A stretch of 64,000 bases of DNA from Haloarcula pelagica (GTDB lineage Archaea > Halobacteriota > Halobacteria > Halobacteriales > Haloarculaceae): contig NZ_CP126161.1 of assembly GCF_030127105.1 (NCBI RefSeq), positions 1,240,001 to 1,304,000 of the forward strand, given 5' to 3'. The notes below the pieces were generated by a model that saw nothing but the letters and a program-made list of their open reading frames with translations, did not search any database and was not told the DNA's origin. Of the stretch, positions 52,829 through 61,066 are shown piece after piece. Positions within the stretch are counted from its first letter, which is position 1; each line of letters starts with the position of its first letter. Both the position numbers and the translations under genes were made by a program.

Positions 52829-53036
52829 GCCGCCCGCTACCGGACGGCGTGGCTTAAATCGCGCGGGGACGGGACGGTCCGATGGACGGCCAGAGGCGAC
52901 AGCGATGCGATCGGCCGGAAGTGGCCTCCGTGCCACTTCCCGGGGACGGGCAGGCCTGTCCGGCCGTTTTCCCCACGTTCGATAGCGCTTCGCGGGCTGG
53001 AAAGGGGCAACGCGAACCCGACGCAGTAAAAGGTGG

Positions 53037-54257
53037 TCAGGCGAACGCGACCGGCCCGCTGCCCGTCTCCTCGTCGGTGTCGATCTTCGCCAGCGCCTCG
53101 TGGAAGTCGGACTGTTCGACGGTCGTCCGGCCCTCCCGGATGGCGAACATCCCGGCTTCCGTCGCGAGCGAGGCCAGTTCCGCACCGGAGAGGCCGTCGG
53201 TCTCGTGGGCGAACGCGCCCAGATCGACACCGTCGGCCAGGTTCATCTCCTCGGTGTGGATCTCCAGGATGCGGCTGCGGCCCTCGTGGTCCGGGTTCGG
53301 GACTTCGATGAGGCGGTCGAACCGGCCGGGCCGGAGGATCGCCCGGTCGAGCATGTCGAAGCGGTTGGTCGCCGCGATGATCCGGATCTCGCCGCGGTCG
53401 TCGAACCCGTCCATCTCCGAGAGCAGTTGCATCATCGTCCGCTGGACCTCTGCGTCCCCGGAGGTCTTCGACTCCGTACGTTTGGCCGCGATAGCGTCGA
53501 TCTCGTCGATGAAGATGATCGCGGGCTGGCGCTCGCTGGCGAGTTCGAACAGGTCACGCACCAGGCGGGCGCCCTCGCCGATGAACTTCCGGACGAGTTC
53601 GGAGCCGGCCATCTTGATGAACGTGGCGTCGGTCTCGTTAGCGACGGCTTTGGCGAGCATCGTCTTCCCGGTGCCGGGCGGGCCGTGTAGCAGGACGCCG
53701 CTTGGCGGTTCGATCCCGACCTCGCGGAACTGCTCGGCGTTGACCAGCGGTTCCTCGACGGCTTCCCGGACCTCGCGGATCTGTTCTTCGAGGCCGCCGA
53801 TGTCGTCGTAGGTCACGTCCGGCGAGCCGTCGACCTGCATCGCCTGTGCGCGGGCGTCGGTCTCCGGTTCGAGGACCTGCTTGACCGAGAACGAGTCGTT
53901 GATCGCGACGCGGTCGCCGGCGTCCAGACCCTCGCGGATCGACGGGGCGACTTCCGTCAGGACTTCCTGGTTGTTGCCGTGTTGCTTGACGACGACGCCG
54001 TCGTCGAGCATCTCCTCGGCGGTGGCGATGTACAGCGAGGAGGTCTTGAGCGTCTCGTTTTCCCGTTCGAGCTGATCGACCTGACCCGTCAGATCGTGCT
54101 GTCGGCTCCGGGCGCTTTCGAGCTGTTCGGTGAGCTGTTCGTTGACGCGGACAATGTCGACGAAGTGTTCCCTGAGCGCCGCCAACCGCTCGTCGGGTGT
54201 CATATCGGGGTCGAGGTCCAGCCGTGGTCGTTCCGGAAGCGAAGGACTACGCGACAT
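53037..54257 (-). CDS. Proteasome-activating nucleotidase PAN
   Basis: 406 aa. The order is N-terminal coiled coil ([20 protein letters not shown]), an OB domain, then an AAA+ ATPase with Walker [18 protein letters not shown], Walker [15 protein letters not shown] and an arginine finger in [12 protein letters not shown]. It unfolds proteins for the 20S proteasome. The C-terminus is TGSGPVAFA and lacks the usual Hb-Tyr-X docking tail. ATG 54257 avoids a longer frame that would cross the divergent promoter region. A second PAN elsewhere in the genome is likely. Confidence 0.93.
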   Translation of the reverse strand: MSRSPSLPERPRLDLDPDMTPDERLAALREHFVDIVRVNEQLTEQLESARSRQHDLTGQVDQLERENETLKTSSLYIATAEEMLDDGVVVKQHGNNQEVLTEVAPSIREGLDAGDRVAINDSFSVKQVLEPETDARAQAMQVDGSPDVTYDDIGGLEEQIREVREAVEEPLVNAEQFREVGIEPPSGVLLHGPPGTGKTMLAKAVANETDATFIKMAGSELVRKFIGEGARLVRDLFELASERQPAIIFIDEIDAIAAKRTESKTSGDAEVQRTMMQLLSEMDGFDDRGEIRIIAATNRFDMLDRAILRPGRFDRLIEVPNPDHEGRSRILEIHTEEMNLADGVDLGAFAHETDGLSGAELASLATEAGMFAIREGRTTVEQSDFHEALAKIDTDEETGSGPVAFA

Positions 54258-54342
54258 TTGGATACCGGGTACTACGTCGCTGCTATACAAAGGGCCTTTG
54301 GGTCGCTCACGGACTGAGATGCGGTCGCGGTCGCACACGGCA

Positions 54343-54350
54343 TTAATATA
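54343..54350 (+). promoter_or_regulatory. TATA box for zinc-finger gene
   Basis: TTAATATA is about 26 nt before the ATG at 54375. The zinc-finger GTG start at 54463 is 115 nt further on, so either the leader is long or the small frame at 54375 is translated first. Confidence 0.5.
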
Positions 54351-54357
54351 CGCAGGA

Positions 54358-54368
54358 CTACTAGCCGG
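54358..54368. repeat. 11-nt direct repeat, left copy
   Basis: CTACTAGCCGG here recurs at 55393-55403. The pair brackets the zinc-finger gene and the low-GC small membrane gene. It contains CTAG, a tetramer rare in haloarchaeal DNA. It could mark an insertion but may be chance. Confidence 0.4.
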
Positions 54369-54374
54369 GAGCAC

Positions 54375-54470
54375 ATGCGAACCCGCCACGGAATGCCGTC
54401 GGTCGCCGACCTGAACGGTTCCGAGACGTGCCACCGCTCAACACGGGCAGAGGTGACCGACGGTGCCTGA
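54375..54470 (+). CDS. Possible 31-aa leader peptide before zinc-finger gene
   Basis: The small frame starts at the predicted transcription start and ends in TGA 6 bases into the next gene (GTGCCTGA). The product starts [20 protein letters not shown]. An overlapping uORF of this kind could couple translation of the zinc-finger protein. It could also be chance, since any leader of this length may contain a short frame. Confidence 0.35.
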   Translation: MRTRHGMPSVADLNGSETCHRSTRAEVTDGA

Positions 54471-55035
54471 GTGTGACTACTGCGGAACGTCGTTCAACGA
54501 CGAGGACGACTACCTCTCGCACCTGGAAAACGTACACCAGGACGAACTCGGCCCGATCGACAGGCGTCGAGTGGGAGGGGAGGACGACGGCGGGCTCCCG
54601 ACGGGGCAACTCGCCGTCGCCGGCGTCGCGATCGGGATCGTCGCGCTCCTGGGTGGGGTCCTGGTCCTCTCGATCGGTGGCGGTGGCGGCGGCGAGGTCG
54701 GCGCGGCCGGCAGCGCTCACTACCACGGGACGATCCAGATGAACGTCCTGGGCGACCGCGTCGACTTCACACAGGACCAGTACCAGCTTCAGGACGACCG
54801 GTTCCACTTCGAGGGTGACGGCCGCTGGCACGCCCACGCGACCGGCGTGACGCTTGGCTACGGGATGGAGTCGCTCGGGATCGGCGTCACCGACTCCTCG
54901 GTCCGGTTCCAGGGGACCAATTACACCGAGGCCGACGGCTACGCGATCAGCGTGACCGTCAACGGCGACACCGTCTCGCCCGGCTACACCCTCCAGGACG
55001 GCGACACCGTGCGGATCGCCGTCGAAGAGAGTTGA
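54463..55035 (+). CDS. C2H2 zinc-finger protein with membrane anchor and outside domain
   Basis: 190 aa from GTG 54463, preceded by GAGGTGA 6 nt upstream. The N-terminus is one C2H2 finger ([20 protein letters not shown], then ENVH). One membrane helix (QLAVAGVAIGIVALLGGVLV) follows at about residue 50. The rest, about 115 residues, is a beta-rich domain with HYHGT and WHAHATGV His motifs that could bind metal, likely outside the cell. The combination of a cytoplasmic finger and an ectodomain is unusual; no known family name comes to mind. Confidence 0.78.
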   Translation: MPECDYCGTSFNDEDDYLSHLENVHQDELGPIDRRRVGGEDDGGLPTGQLAVAGVAIGIVALLGGVLVLSIGGGGGGEVGAAGSAHYHGTIQMNVLGDRVDFTQDQYQLQDDRFHFEGDGRWHAHATGVTLGYGMESLGIGVTDSSVRFQGTNYTEADGYAISVTVNGDTVSPGYTLQDGDTVRIAVEES

Positions 55036-55175
55036 CTCGGTAACACCGTGTCGTAGGAACGTCTGCACGACCTGTTTCGTCAAGATCTGGTCGAGCTGTC
55101 CGAGCGATACGCCTGCGAACCTACCGGATTTCATTGACCCCAAGCGATATACAGTCTAGCAGCTACTATTCTGAC

Positions 55176-55391
55176 ATGTCCAAGAATGTCCGCAAGTCGC
55201 TTGCAGACCGGTATAATCCGAGTATTCAGTCTACGATGATTGTACTGCTGGGCTCCAGCGTTAGCCTCTTTCTGCTCCTCAACAATCCCGATTTTACGAA
55301 CCCGTACTACCGTTTCGGAGTCGGAGTAATGAGCTTCGCAATCGTCTTTGCGGCGCTTGTGCTCGTTTCTGAGCTACTGAAGCGTCGATAG
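55176..55391 (+). CDS. Small membrane protein in low-GC DNA
   Basis: 71 aa from ATG 55176, with GATATACAG at about 28 nt upstream as TATA box. Two hydrophobic stretches: TMIVLLGSSVSLFLLLNNPD and FGVGVMSFAIVFAALVLVSE. Base composition is clearly poorer in GC than its neighbours, which suggests recent gain. A longer frame from 55134 is possible but starts upstream of the TATA box. No family is recognised. Confidence 0.6.
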   Translation: MSKNVRKSLADRYNPSIQSTMIVLLGSSVSLFLLLNNPDFTNPYYRFGVGVMSFAIVFAALVLVSELLKRR

Positions 55392-55392
55392 G

Positions 55393-55403
55393 CTACTAGC
55401 CGG
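55393..55403. repeat. 11-nt direct repeat, right copy
   Basis: This is an exact copy of CTACTAGCCGG at 54358-54368, immediately after the stop of the small membrane protein gene. Confidence 0.4.
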
Positions 55404-55432
55404 TGCGTACTCTGTGAGACCCCGTGGCCGTC

Positions 55433-57223
55433 CTACAGGAGCTGTTCGAACTCGTCGAGGTACTCGCCGTACGTATCGAGTGCCGACTGCACCGGCTCGG
55501 GACTCGCCATGTCGACGCCGGCGTCACGCAGCAGTTCCAGCGGGTACTGTCGGGAGCCGCTTTGCAGGAAGTCGACGTACCGCTGTGCGGCGGGTTCGCC
55601 CTCCGAGAGGATGGTGTCGACGAGCGCGACCGCCGCCGAGATACCGGTCGCGTACTGGTAGACGTAGAAGGCCCGGTAGAAGTGGGGAATCCGCATCCAC
55701 TCGCGGGCGATCCGGTCGTCGAGCACCGCCGGCTCGTAGTAGTCGCCTTTCAGCTCCGCGTAGAGGTCGTCGAGCCGGTCGGGCGTCAGGGGCTGGCCGG
55801 CCTCGGCCATCTCGTGAGTCCGGTGTTCGAACTCCGCGAACATCGTCTGCCGATAGAGGGTCGACCGGAACCGTTCGAGGTACTCGTTGAGGACGTGTCG
55901 GCGCAGGGTGGCGTCCTCGACAGTCTCCAGAAGGTGGTGCGTGAGCAGCGTCTCGTTGACCGTACTGGCGACCTCGGCGACGAAGATCTCGTAGCCCGAG
56001 TAGACGTAGGGCTGTTCCTCGCTCGTGTACTCCGAGTGCAGCGAGTGACCCAGTTCGTGCGCCAGCGTGTACATCGACTCCACGTCGTCCTGGTAGTTCA
56101 TCAGGATGAACGGCTGTGAGTCGTAGGTGCCCCCGGAGTAAGCCCCGGACTGTTTGTGTTTGGTCTCGTAGACATCGACCCAGCGCGAGTCCAGCCCCTC
56201 GGCCAGTCGGGACTGGTAGTCCTCGCCCAGCGGCGCGACGGCCTCGGTGACGTACTCACAGGCCTGTTCGTACTCGATTTCGGGGGACTCCCCCTGGACG
56301 AGCGGCGTGTAGATGTCCCACATCCGGAGTTCGTCCGCACCGATTGCCTCCCGTTTCAGATCGGCGTGGTGGTGGAGGGTGTCGAGGTTCTCGTGGACAG
56401 TGTCGACGAGCGTGTCGTACACCTCGACGGGGACGTTCGGGCCGTCGAGCGCGGCCTCGCGGGCGGTGTCGTAGTCCCGGGCCTGGGCGAGTTTCACGTC
56501 GGTCTTGACGGCGTTCTTGTACGCCGCACCGACGGCGTTGCGCACCGTCTCCCACTCGTCGTAGAAGGCCTCGTACACCCGCTGGCGGAACGCCCGGTCG
56601 GGGTGTTTCTGGAGCGTCGTGAAGTTGTTGAGCGTGATCGGCTGGGCGTCGCCGTCGGGGTCTTCGACGGTCGGGAACTCCATGTCGGCGTTGGCGAGCA
56701 TGTTGTACACCTCGCCGGGGGCGCCGGTCACCTCGCCCAGTTCGGCCAGGAGGGTCTCGACCTCGGCCGACCGGGTGTGTTCTTTCATCCGGTGAACGTC
56801 GTCGAAGTAGTGTTCGTAGTCGGAAAGCGCCGGTTCGGCCTCGATCATCGCCTCGATCTCGGCCCACTCCAGGGACTGCAGTTCGGGTTCGAGGAACGAG
56901 GCGGCGGAACTCGCGTCCGAGGACAGCGACTGCGACCGGGCGGTCAGGGCCTGGTAGGTGTCGTCGGTCGTGTCCTCGTCCCGGCGCATCCGGGCGTAGG
57001 CGGCCACGTTCGAGACGCTCCGCATCAGTTCCTCGTACGTTTCGAGGGTCTCCCGGAGCGTCGCGGCGTCGTCGGTCGCCCGCCCCTCGTAGGCGGCCAG
57101 GTCCTCGACCAACTCCTCGGCCGTCTCGAAGGCGGCCTCCCACGCCTCGTCGTCGGCGTAGAGGGACGCCAGTTCCCACTTGTACTCCTCGTCGATATCG
57201 CTGCGCGCGGGCACCGAACTCAT
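55433..57223 (-). CDS. pepF: Oligoendopeptidase F (M3 metallopeptidase)
   Basis: 596 aa, normal PepF length. The zinc site is MYTLAHELGHSLHSEYTSEE (HExxH near residue 388), with the third ligand Glu in YSGYEIFVAEVASTVNETLL. It cleaves short peptides inside the cell. The GGCTTACTTC element about 27 nt upstream suggests its own promoter although truA is close upstream. Confidence 0.96.
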   Translation of the reverse strand: MSSVPARSDIDEEYKWELASLYADDEAWEAAFETAEELVEDLAAYEGRATDDAATLRETLETYEELMRSVSNVAAYARMRRDEDTTDDTYQALTARSQSLSSDASSAASFLEPELQSLEWAEIEAMIEAEPALSDYEHYFDDVHRMKEHTRSAEVETLLAELGEVTGAPGEVYNMLANADMEFPTVEDPDGDAQPITLNNFTTLQKHPDRAFRQRVYEAFYDEWETVRNAVGAAYKNAVKTDVKLAQARDYDTAREAALDGPNVPVEVYDTLVDTVHENLDTLHHHADLKREAIGADELRMWDIYTPLVQGESPEIEYEQACEYVTEAVAPLGEDYQSRLAEGLDSRWVDVYETKHKQSGAYSGGTYDSQPFILMNYQDDVESMYTLAHELGHSLHSEYTSEEQPYVYSGYEIFVAEVASTVNETLLTHHLLETVEDATLRRHVLNEYLERFRSTLYRQTMFAEFEHRTHEMAEAGQPLTPDRLDDLYAELKGDYYEPAVLDDRIAREWMRIPHFYRAFYVYQYATGISAAVALVDTILSEGEPAAQRYVDFLQSGSRQYPLELLRDAGVDMASPEPVQSALDTYGEYLDEFEQLL

Positions 57224-57263
57224 GCCACGGCGTAGGGACGGCCCCGAAGTAAGCCTTTATGGG

Positions 57264-58061
57264 CTACTCCAGTCCGTCCAGAACCGTGCCGGCGACGCGG
57301 GTGCCGGCGGCCCGCTGGGCGCGCAGGTCCCCGAACACCTTGCGGGCACTTTCGAGCGCGTCGGCGTCCGTCGTGAACTCGACACCGGGGTAGTCCACGC
57401 CCGTCAGCACGAGCGGCTGTGCGGGCGCCGGAGCGACGCCTTCCGGTCCGTCCAGCGGCTCGGGCGCCAGCACTCGGTCGACGGCCGACGGCTCCCGCTG
57501 ACCGCGCGCGATCTCGGCGACGAGGCCGACGACCCGACGGACGAGTTGGCGGCAGAACCCGTCGGCGGTCAGTCCCACCACGAGAAACTCGCCGTCACGG
57601 TGAAGCTCCATCGAGAGGTCTCTGACCGTGCCCGTCTCGTCCGGCGTGAGGTTGTGGAAGTCGTGCTCGCCGGTCAGTGCAGAAAGGGCCGTCCGCGCCC
57701 GCTTGTCGTCGACCGCCGGCGCGTGGAGGTGGTAGGTGTAGCGGCGCCGAGCGGCGTCGTGAGTCGCGTGGAACGTCTCGGGGACGCTCGCGCTCGCCCA
57801 GGCCCGTACGCTCGCGGGGAGTTCACTGTTGAACGCGGCCGGCGAGAGCCAGTCGGGTGCCCCGAAGGCGACGGTCTGGGCGAGTGCCGAGACGCCAGCG
57901 TCCGTGCGCCCGGCCGCCGCGTACCCTTCCGGAACCGCGCCGTCGGTCACCCCGAGTCGGTCGAGTGCGGCCAGGAGTTCGTCCGCGACGGTGCCCACGT
58001 CGGGCTGGCGCTGGAAGCCGTGGAACGGCCGGCCGTCGTAGGCGATCCGGTAGGCGCGCAT
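57264..58061 (-). CDS. truA: tRNA pseudouridine(38-40) synthase TruA
   Basis: 265 aa. YDGRPFHGFQRQPDVGTVAD opens the first half; the catalytic Asp is in YAAAGRTDAGVSALAQTVAF. The second half has GFCRQLVRRVVGLVAEIARG. It makes pseudouridine at tRNA positions 38-40. It lies 41 nt from the MscS gene in the same direction. Confidence 0.95.
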   Translation of the reverse strand: MRAYRIAYDGRPFHGFQRQPDVGTVADELLAALDRLGVTDGAVPEGYAAAGRTDAGVSALAQTVAFGAPDWLSPAAFNSELPASVRAWASASVPETFHATHDAARRRYTYHLHAPAVDDKRARTALSALTGEHDFHNLTPDETGTVRDLSMELHRDGEFLVVGLTADGFCRQLVRRVVGLVAEIARGQREPSAVDRVLAPEPLDGPEGVAPAPAQPLVLTGVDYPGVEFTTDADALESARKVFGDLRAQRAAGTRVAGTVLDGLE

Positions 58062-58102
58062 CGCCGGGGGTTCGCGGCCCGGCTACTTGGAGTCCTCGGG
58101 AC

Positions 58103-58939
58103 TCACTCCGGCGGGCGCTCGTCGATCCCGCCGGCGGGCGCCCGCGGGGACTCGATGCCGGCCTCGGCAAACGCCGCCAGTACCCGCTCGGTCACGTCGG
58201 ACTTGAACGCGAACTCGTTGCGGAGGTCGTTGACGTACGCTTTCCCCGTGATCGTCCGGTAGTAGAGGTCGTCCTCGACGACGACGGTGGCGGGGTGGGT
58301 CTCGGTGACGTAGACGTACGGCGAGGTGACCAGCGCCTCCTCGACGATCTCGTGGGCGCGGCCCACGTCGGCGTCGACCCCGATGTAGAACTCGACGACC
58401 GCGAGCATCGCCGTCTCGCCGTCGTTGGCGTTCGATATCGACTGGTTCAGGAAGACGAAGTTCGGGACGACCACGAGCGTGTCGTTGGGCGTGACGAGCG
58501 AGGTCGACCGCAGGCCGATGTCGGTGATCTCGCCGTAGTGATCGCCTAAGCCGACCTTGTCCCCGACCTGGTAGGGCTGTTCGAGGACGAGGATGACCCC
58601 GCCGACCAGGTCCGCGAGCAGGTCCTTCAGTCCCAGGCCGATCGCCGCGCCCAGCAGCCCGGAGATGGCGACCAGTTGCGTGGACGTGAGCTCGAAGAGG
58701 ATGCGGACGACGAGATACAGCGCCCCGCCGTAGACGAGGAACTTCAGGAGCGGGATCAACAGCGTCACGCGAAAGCGGTGATGTTCCAGTCGGTCGGCGA
58801 CCGTCGTCAACACGAAACTCAGCCCGCGGGCGACGACGTAGGCGACGACCATGACGACGAGGGCGTTGAGCACCGTCCCGGCCTCGATCGCCACCGGCGG
58901 GACCGCCTCCCCGCCGGTACCGACCTGGAGCGGGTTCAC
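58103..58939 (-). CDS. MscS-family mechanosensitive channel
   Basis: 278 aa from GTG 58939. Two to three membrane segments in the first 110 residues, then the pore and beta domain: ISGLLGAAIGLGLKDLLADL, EQPYQVGDKVGLGDHYGEIT and TSLVTPNDTLVVVPNFVFLN. The GTG overlaps the stop of the upstream ATPase-like gene by 4 nt (GTGA), so the two proteins are translationally coupled. Compared with the channel at 36154 it is shorter and of the MscS-core type. Confidence 0.92.
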   Translation of the reverse strand: MNPLQVGTGGEAVPPVAIEAGTVLNALVVMVVAYVVARGLSFVLTTVADRLEHHRFRVTLLIPLLKFLVYGGALYLVVRILFELTSTQLVAISGLLGAAIGLGLKDLLADLVGGVILVLEQPYQVGDKVGLGDHYGEITDIGLRSTSLVTPNDTLVVVPNFVFLNQSISNANDGETAMLAVVEFYIGVDADVGRAHEIVEEALVTSPYVYVTETHPATVVVEDDLYYRTITGKAYVNDLRNEFAFKSDVTERVLAAFAEAGIESPRAPAGGIDERPPE

Positions 58940-60003
58940 CACAGCAGTTGCCTCCGTGTGAGTTCCGCGACCGCCGGGTGGAGCCCGACCGGGCGAAGCG
59001 AGATCTCCCGGCCCGCAACGTCGACGACGCCCATGTTTGCCAGCGTCTGGACCGCGGTGTCGATGCGCTCGCGGTCGAGCATCGACGCCAGTCGGTCCCG
59101 GTCGAGCCCCTCCATCGCCACGACGTGCCAGAGGAGATACGCCGTCTCGTCGGCCAGGCCGGTACAGTCCGCGACCGGGTCCCTGACGTAGCGGGGCGCG
59201 ATCTCGCGACCGTCCTCGGTCTCGCGGACGCTCCGATCCCACAGCGAGGTGGCGATGCCCGGGTTGCCGTGTGAGACCCGGCGGAGTTTCTCGTAGACGA
59301 CCGCCTGAAGCTGGGTGTCCTCGTCGCTCCACCAGGAGGCGACCCAGGCCGGGTTCGGGCGGACGTAGGGGAGCCGGACGGTCCGGTCGCCCCACAGATC
59401 GACCGGGTACCGGCCCACGTCGACGGTCTTGATCCGGCCGGCGGCTCCGGTCTCGACGAACGTCGGGAGCGAGTCCCCGACGTGTGCCCGGACGACGGCC
59501 TCGATCTGCTCGGCGTCCATCGGCGGCAGGCGGATCTCCAGGGGAAAGGACTGATCGACACGCCGAACCGCGGCGAGGTACCGCCAGGAGTAGCGGTTCC
59601 ACGTCGTCACGACGAGTTGGTTGGTCATCGCCAGCCGTTCGAGGAACTCGTCGAGCACGTCGAACCCGCCGACACAGCGGCGGTAGAGGTAGTGACAGTC
59701 CGCCAGCAGAAGCGCCCTGTCGGTCGGAATCTCGGGGAGCGGTTCCTCACCGGTCACCACCTCCGAGAGGGTCACCCGCCGGGCCTGCTCGCCGAGCAAC
59801 TCCTCGGCGTATTCGAGGAGTGCGGTCCGCCCAGCGAACGGGTCCGAGACGATGGCGACGTTGGAGTCGACCCGGTCGAGGGTCTTGTCGTCGTCGAGGT
59901 ACTCCGCGACCGCCGTCGACAGCAGTTCGACCTGCGTGCCCAGCCCCGCCGCTCGCAGATGATCGACCGGGATCGTCACCGGACACCCCCCCTGTACTGA
60001 CAT
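58936..60003 (-). CDS. ATPase-like protein coupled to MscS channel
   Basis: 355 aa from ATG 60003. A degenerate Walker A (VSDPFAGRTALLEYAEELLG, Arg for the usual Lys) is near residue 55 and a Walker-B-like RALLLADCHYLYRRC near 105. The C-terminus has a winged-helix-like region (RLASMLDRERIDTAVQTLAN, then MGVVDVAGREI). This fits an AAA+ or STAND-type module with a helix-turn-helix, but the P-loop may not hydrolyse ATP. It is the first gene of the pair with MscS. CCTTTATGC is a TATA-like element near 60041. No close family name is known to me. Confidence 0.72.
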   Translation of the reverse strand: MSVQGGCPVTIPVDHLRAAGLGTQVELLSTAVAEYLDDDKTLDRVDSNVAIVSDPFAGRTALLEYAEELLGEQARRVTLSEVVTGEEPLPEIPTDRALLLADCHYLYRRCVGGFDVLDEFLERLAMTNQLVVTTWNRYSWRYLAAVRRVDQSFPLEIRLPPMDAEQIEAVVRAHVGDSLPTFVETGAAGRIKTVDVGRYPVDLWGDRTVRLPYVRPNPAWVASWWSDEDTQLQAVVYEKLRRVSHGNPGIATSLWDRSVRETEDGREIAPRYVRDPVADCTGLADETAYLLWHVVAMEGLDRDRLASMLDRERIDTAVQTLANMGVVDVAGREISLRPVGLHPAVAELTRRQLLW

Positions 60004-60094
60004 GCCAGTTGGTTCAATCAGTCCGGCGATGTCGCATAAAGGTTCGCACGCGCCGGGAACGGACACCCCACACTTAGGACGATGAGTCCCCAAG

Positions 60095-60610
60095 GTGGGC
60101 GTGGATGTCCCCAGCCGACGACCCCCCCCCGAGTTCCCGCGTCCACCCGTCGCGTTCACCGACCGGGCCGGCCGGGCGGTGGAGATCGACGCCTACGACG
60201 GGGACGCCGACCCCCTCGTGGCGATGTACGCCGACTTCGACGCCGACTCCCGTGCCCAGGGGTTGCCGCCCCGCCACGAGGACGAGATCCGCGAGTGGAT
60301 CGAGGGCCTGCTGGCGGAGGGGCACAACGTCGTCGTCTGGCACGACGATCGGGCGGTGGGCCACGCCGTGTTGGTCCCCTACGACGGGACCTCGGAACTG
60401 GCGATCTTCGTCCACCCGGCCTACCAGTCGGTCGGGATCGGCTCACGACTCATCCGGGTCCTGCTCGGTTACGGCCAACAGCAGGACATCGGGAGCGTCT
60501 GGCTCGCCGTCGAGCGGACCAACCACATCGCCATGCGGCTGTACGACTCCGTGGGCTTCGAGACGACGACCCGGGACCGCGCCGAGTACGAGATGGAGCG
60601 GTCGCTGTAG
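60095..60610 (+). CDS. GNAT family N-acetyltransferase
   Basis: 171 aa from GTG 60095. The acetyl-CoA site is VHPAYQSVGIGSRLIRVLLG (Q/R-x-x-G-x-G/A pattern), followed by LAVERTNHIAMRLYDSVGFE, the classic last GNAT segment. It moves an acetyl group from acetyl-CoA to an amine; the substrate is unknown. It ends next to the convergent SHOCT gene. Confidence 0.9.
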   Translation: MGVDVPSRRPPPEFPRPPVAFTDRAGRAVEIDAYDGDADPLVAMYADFDADSRAQGLPPRHEDEIREWIEGLLAEGHNVVVWHDDRAVGHAVLVPYDGTSELAIFVHPAYQSVGIGSRLIRVLLGYGQQQDIGSVWLAVERTNHIAMRLYDSVGFETTTRDRAEYEMERSL

Positions 60611-61021
60611 TCACTCGATCTCGAACTCGCGGTCGCCGGTCCGTTCGTGGCGCGTGTCGACCTGTTCGGTTTCGAGCAACCGTTCGAGTCGGCGCTCGAA
60701 CTCGTCTTCGCCGATCTCGCCGCGAGCGTACCGCTCCCGGAGCTGTTCGACCGGTGACTGGCCGGACGTGGCCGTCTGCTCGTCGGCGCCGGGCGCCCCC
60801 GTAGCCTGGTTCTCGCCAGCCTCGGACTCGGGCGGTTCGGGCTCGACGAGCGGGAAGTCCTCACCGAGAATCCCGATCAGCGGCAGGAGCACGAAGGTCC
60901 CGAGGACGAACGTCGCCGGGACGAGCGTGCCGAGATTGAGGACGGCAAACAGCGCCGACAGGCCAAAGGAGAGCGTGCCGACGACGCCCATGAGCTTCTT
61001 TTTGCGGAGAGTGGGCAGCAT
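60611..61021 (-). CDS. SHOCT-domain membrane protein
   Basis: 136 aa from ATG 61021. Two hydrophobic segments (LMGVVGTLSFGLSALFAVLN and VPATFVLGTFVLLPLIGILG) are followed by an acidic linker and a C-terminal SHOCT helix pair (VEQLRERYARGEIGEDEFER). SHOCT domains are oligomerisation modules. Function is unknown. It precedes no gene in its direction and ends beside the GNAT gene. Confidence 0.85.
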   Translation of the reverse strand: MLPTLRKKKLMGVVGTLSFGLSALFAVLNLGTLVPATFVLGTFVLLPLIGILGEDFPLVEPEPPESEAGENQATGAPGADEQTATSGQSPVEQLRERYARGEIGEDEFERRLERLLETEQVDTRHERTGDREFEIE

Positions 61022-61066
61022 ACTCGCAGGGCGAGTCGGCACGGGCAAAAAACTACGGTAGGGGTG

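Noticed and set aside
55036-55175. Possible remnant of a transposase or other gene before the small membrane protein
   Set aside because: Short readable stretches exist but none extends or matches a family I can name, and no terminal repeats are visible.
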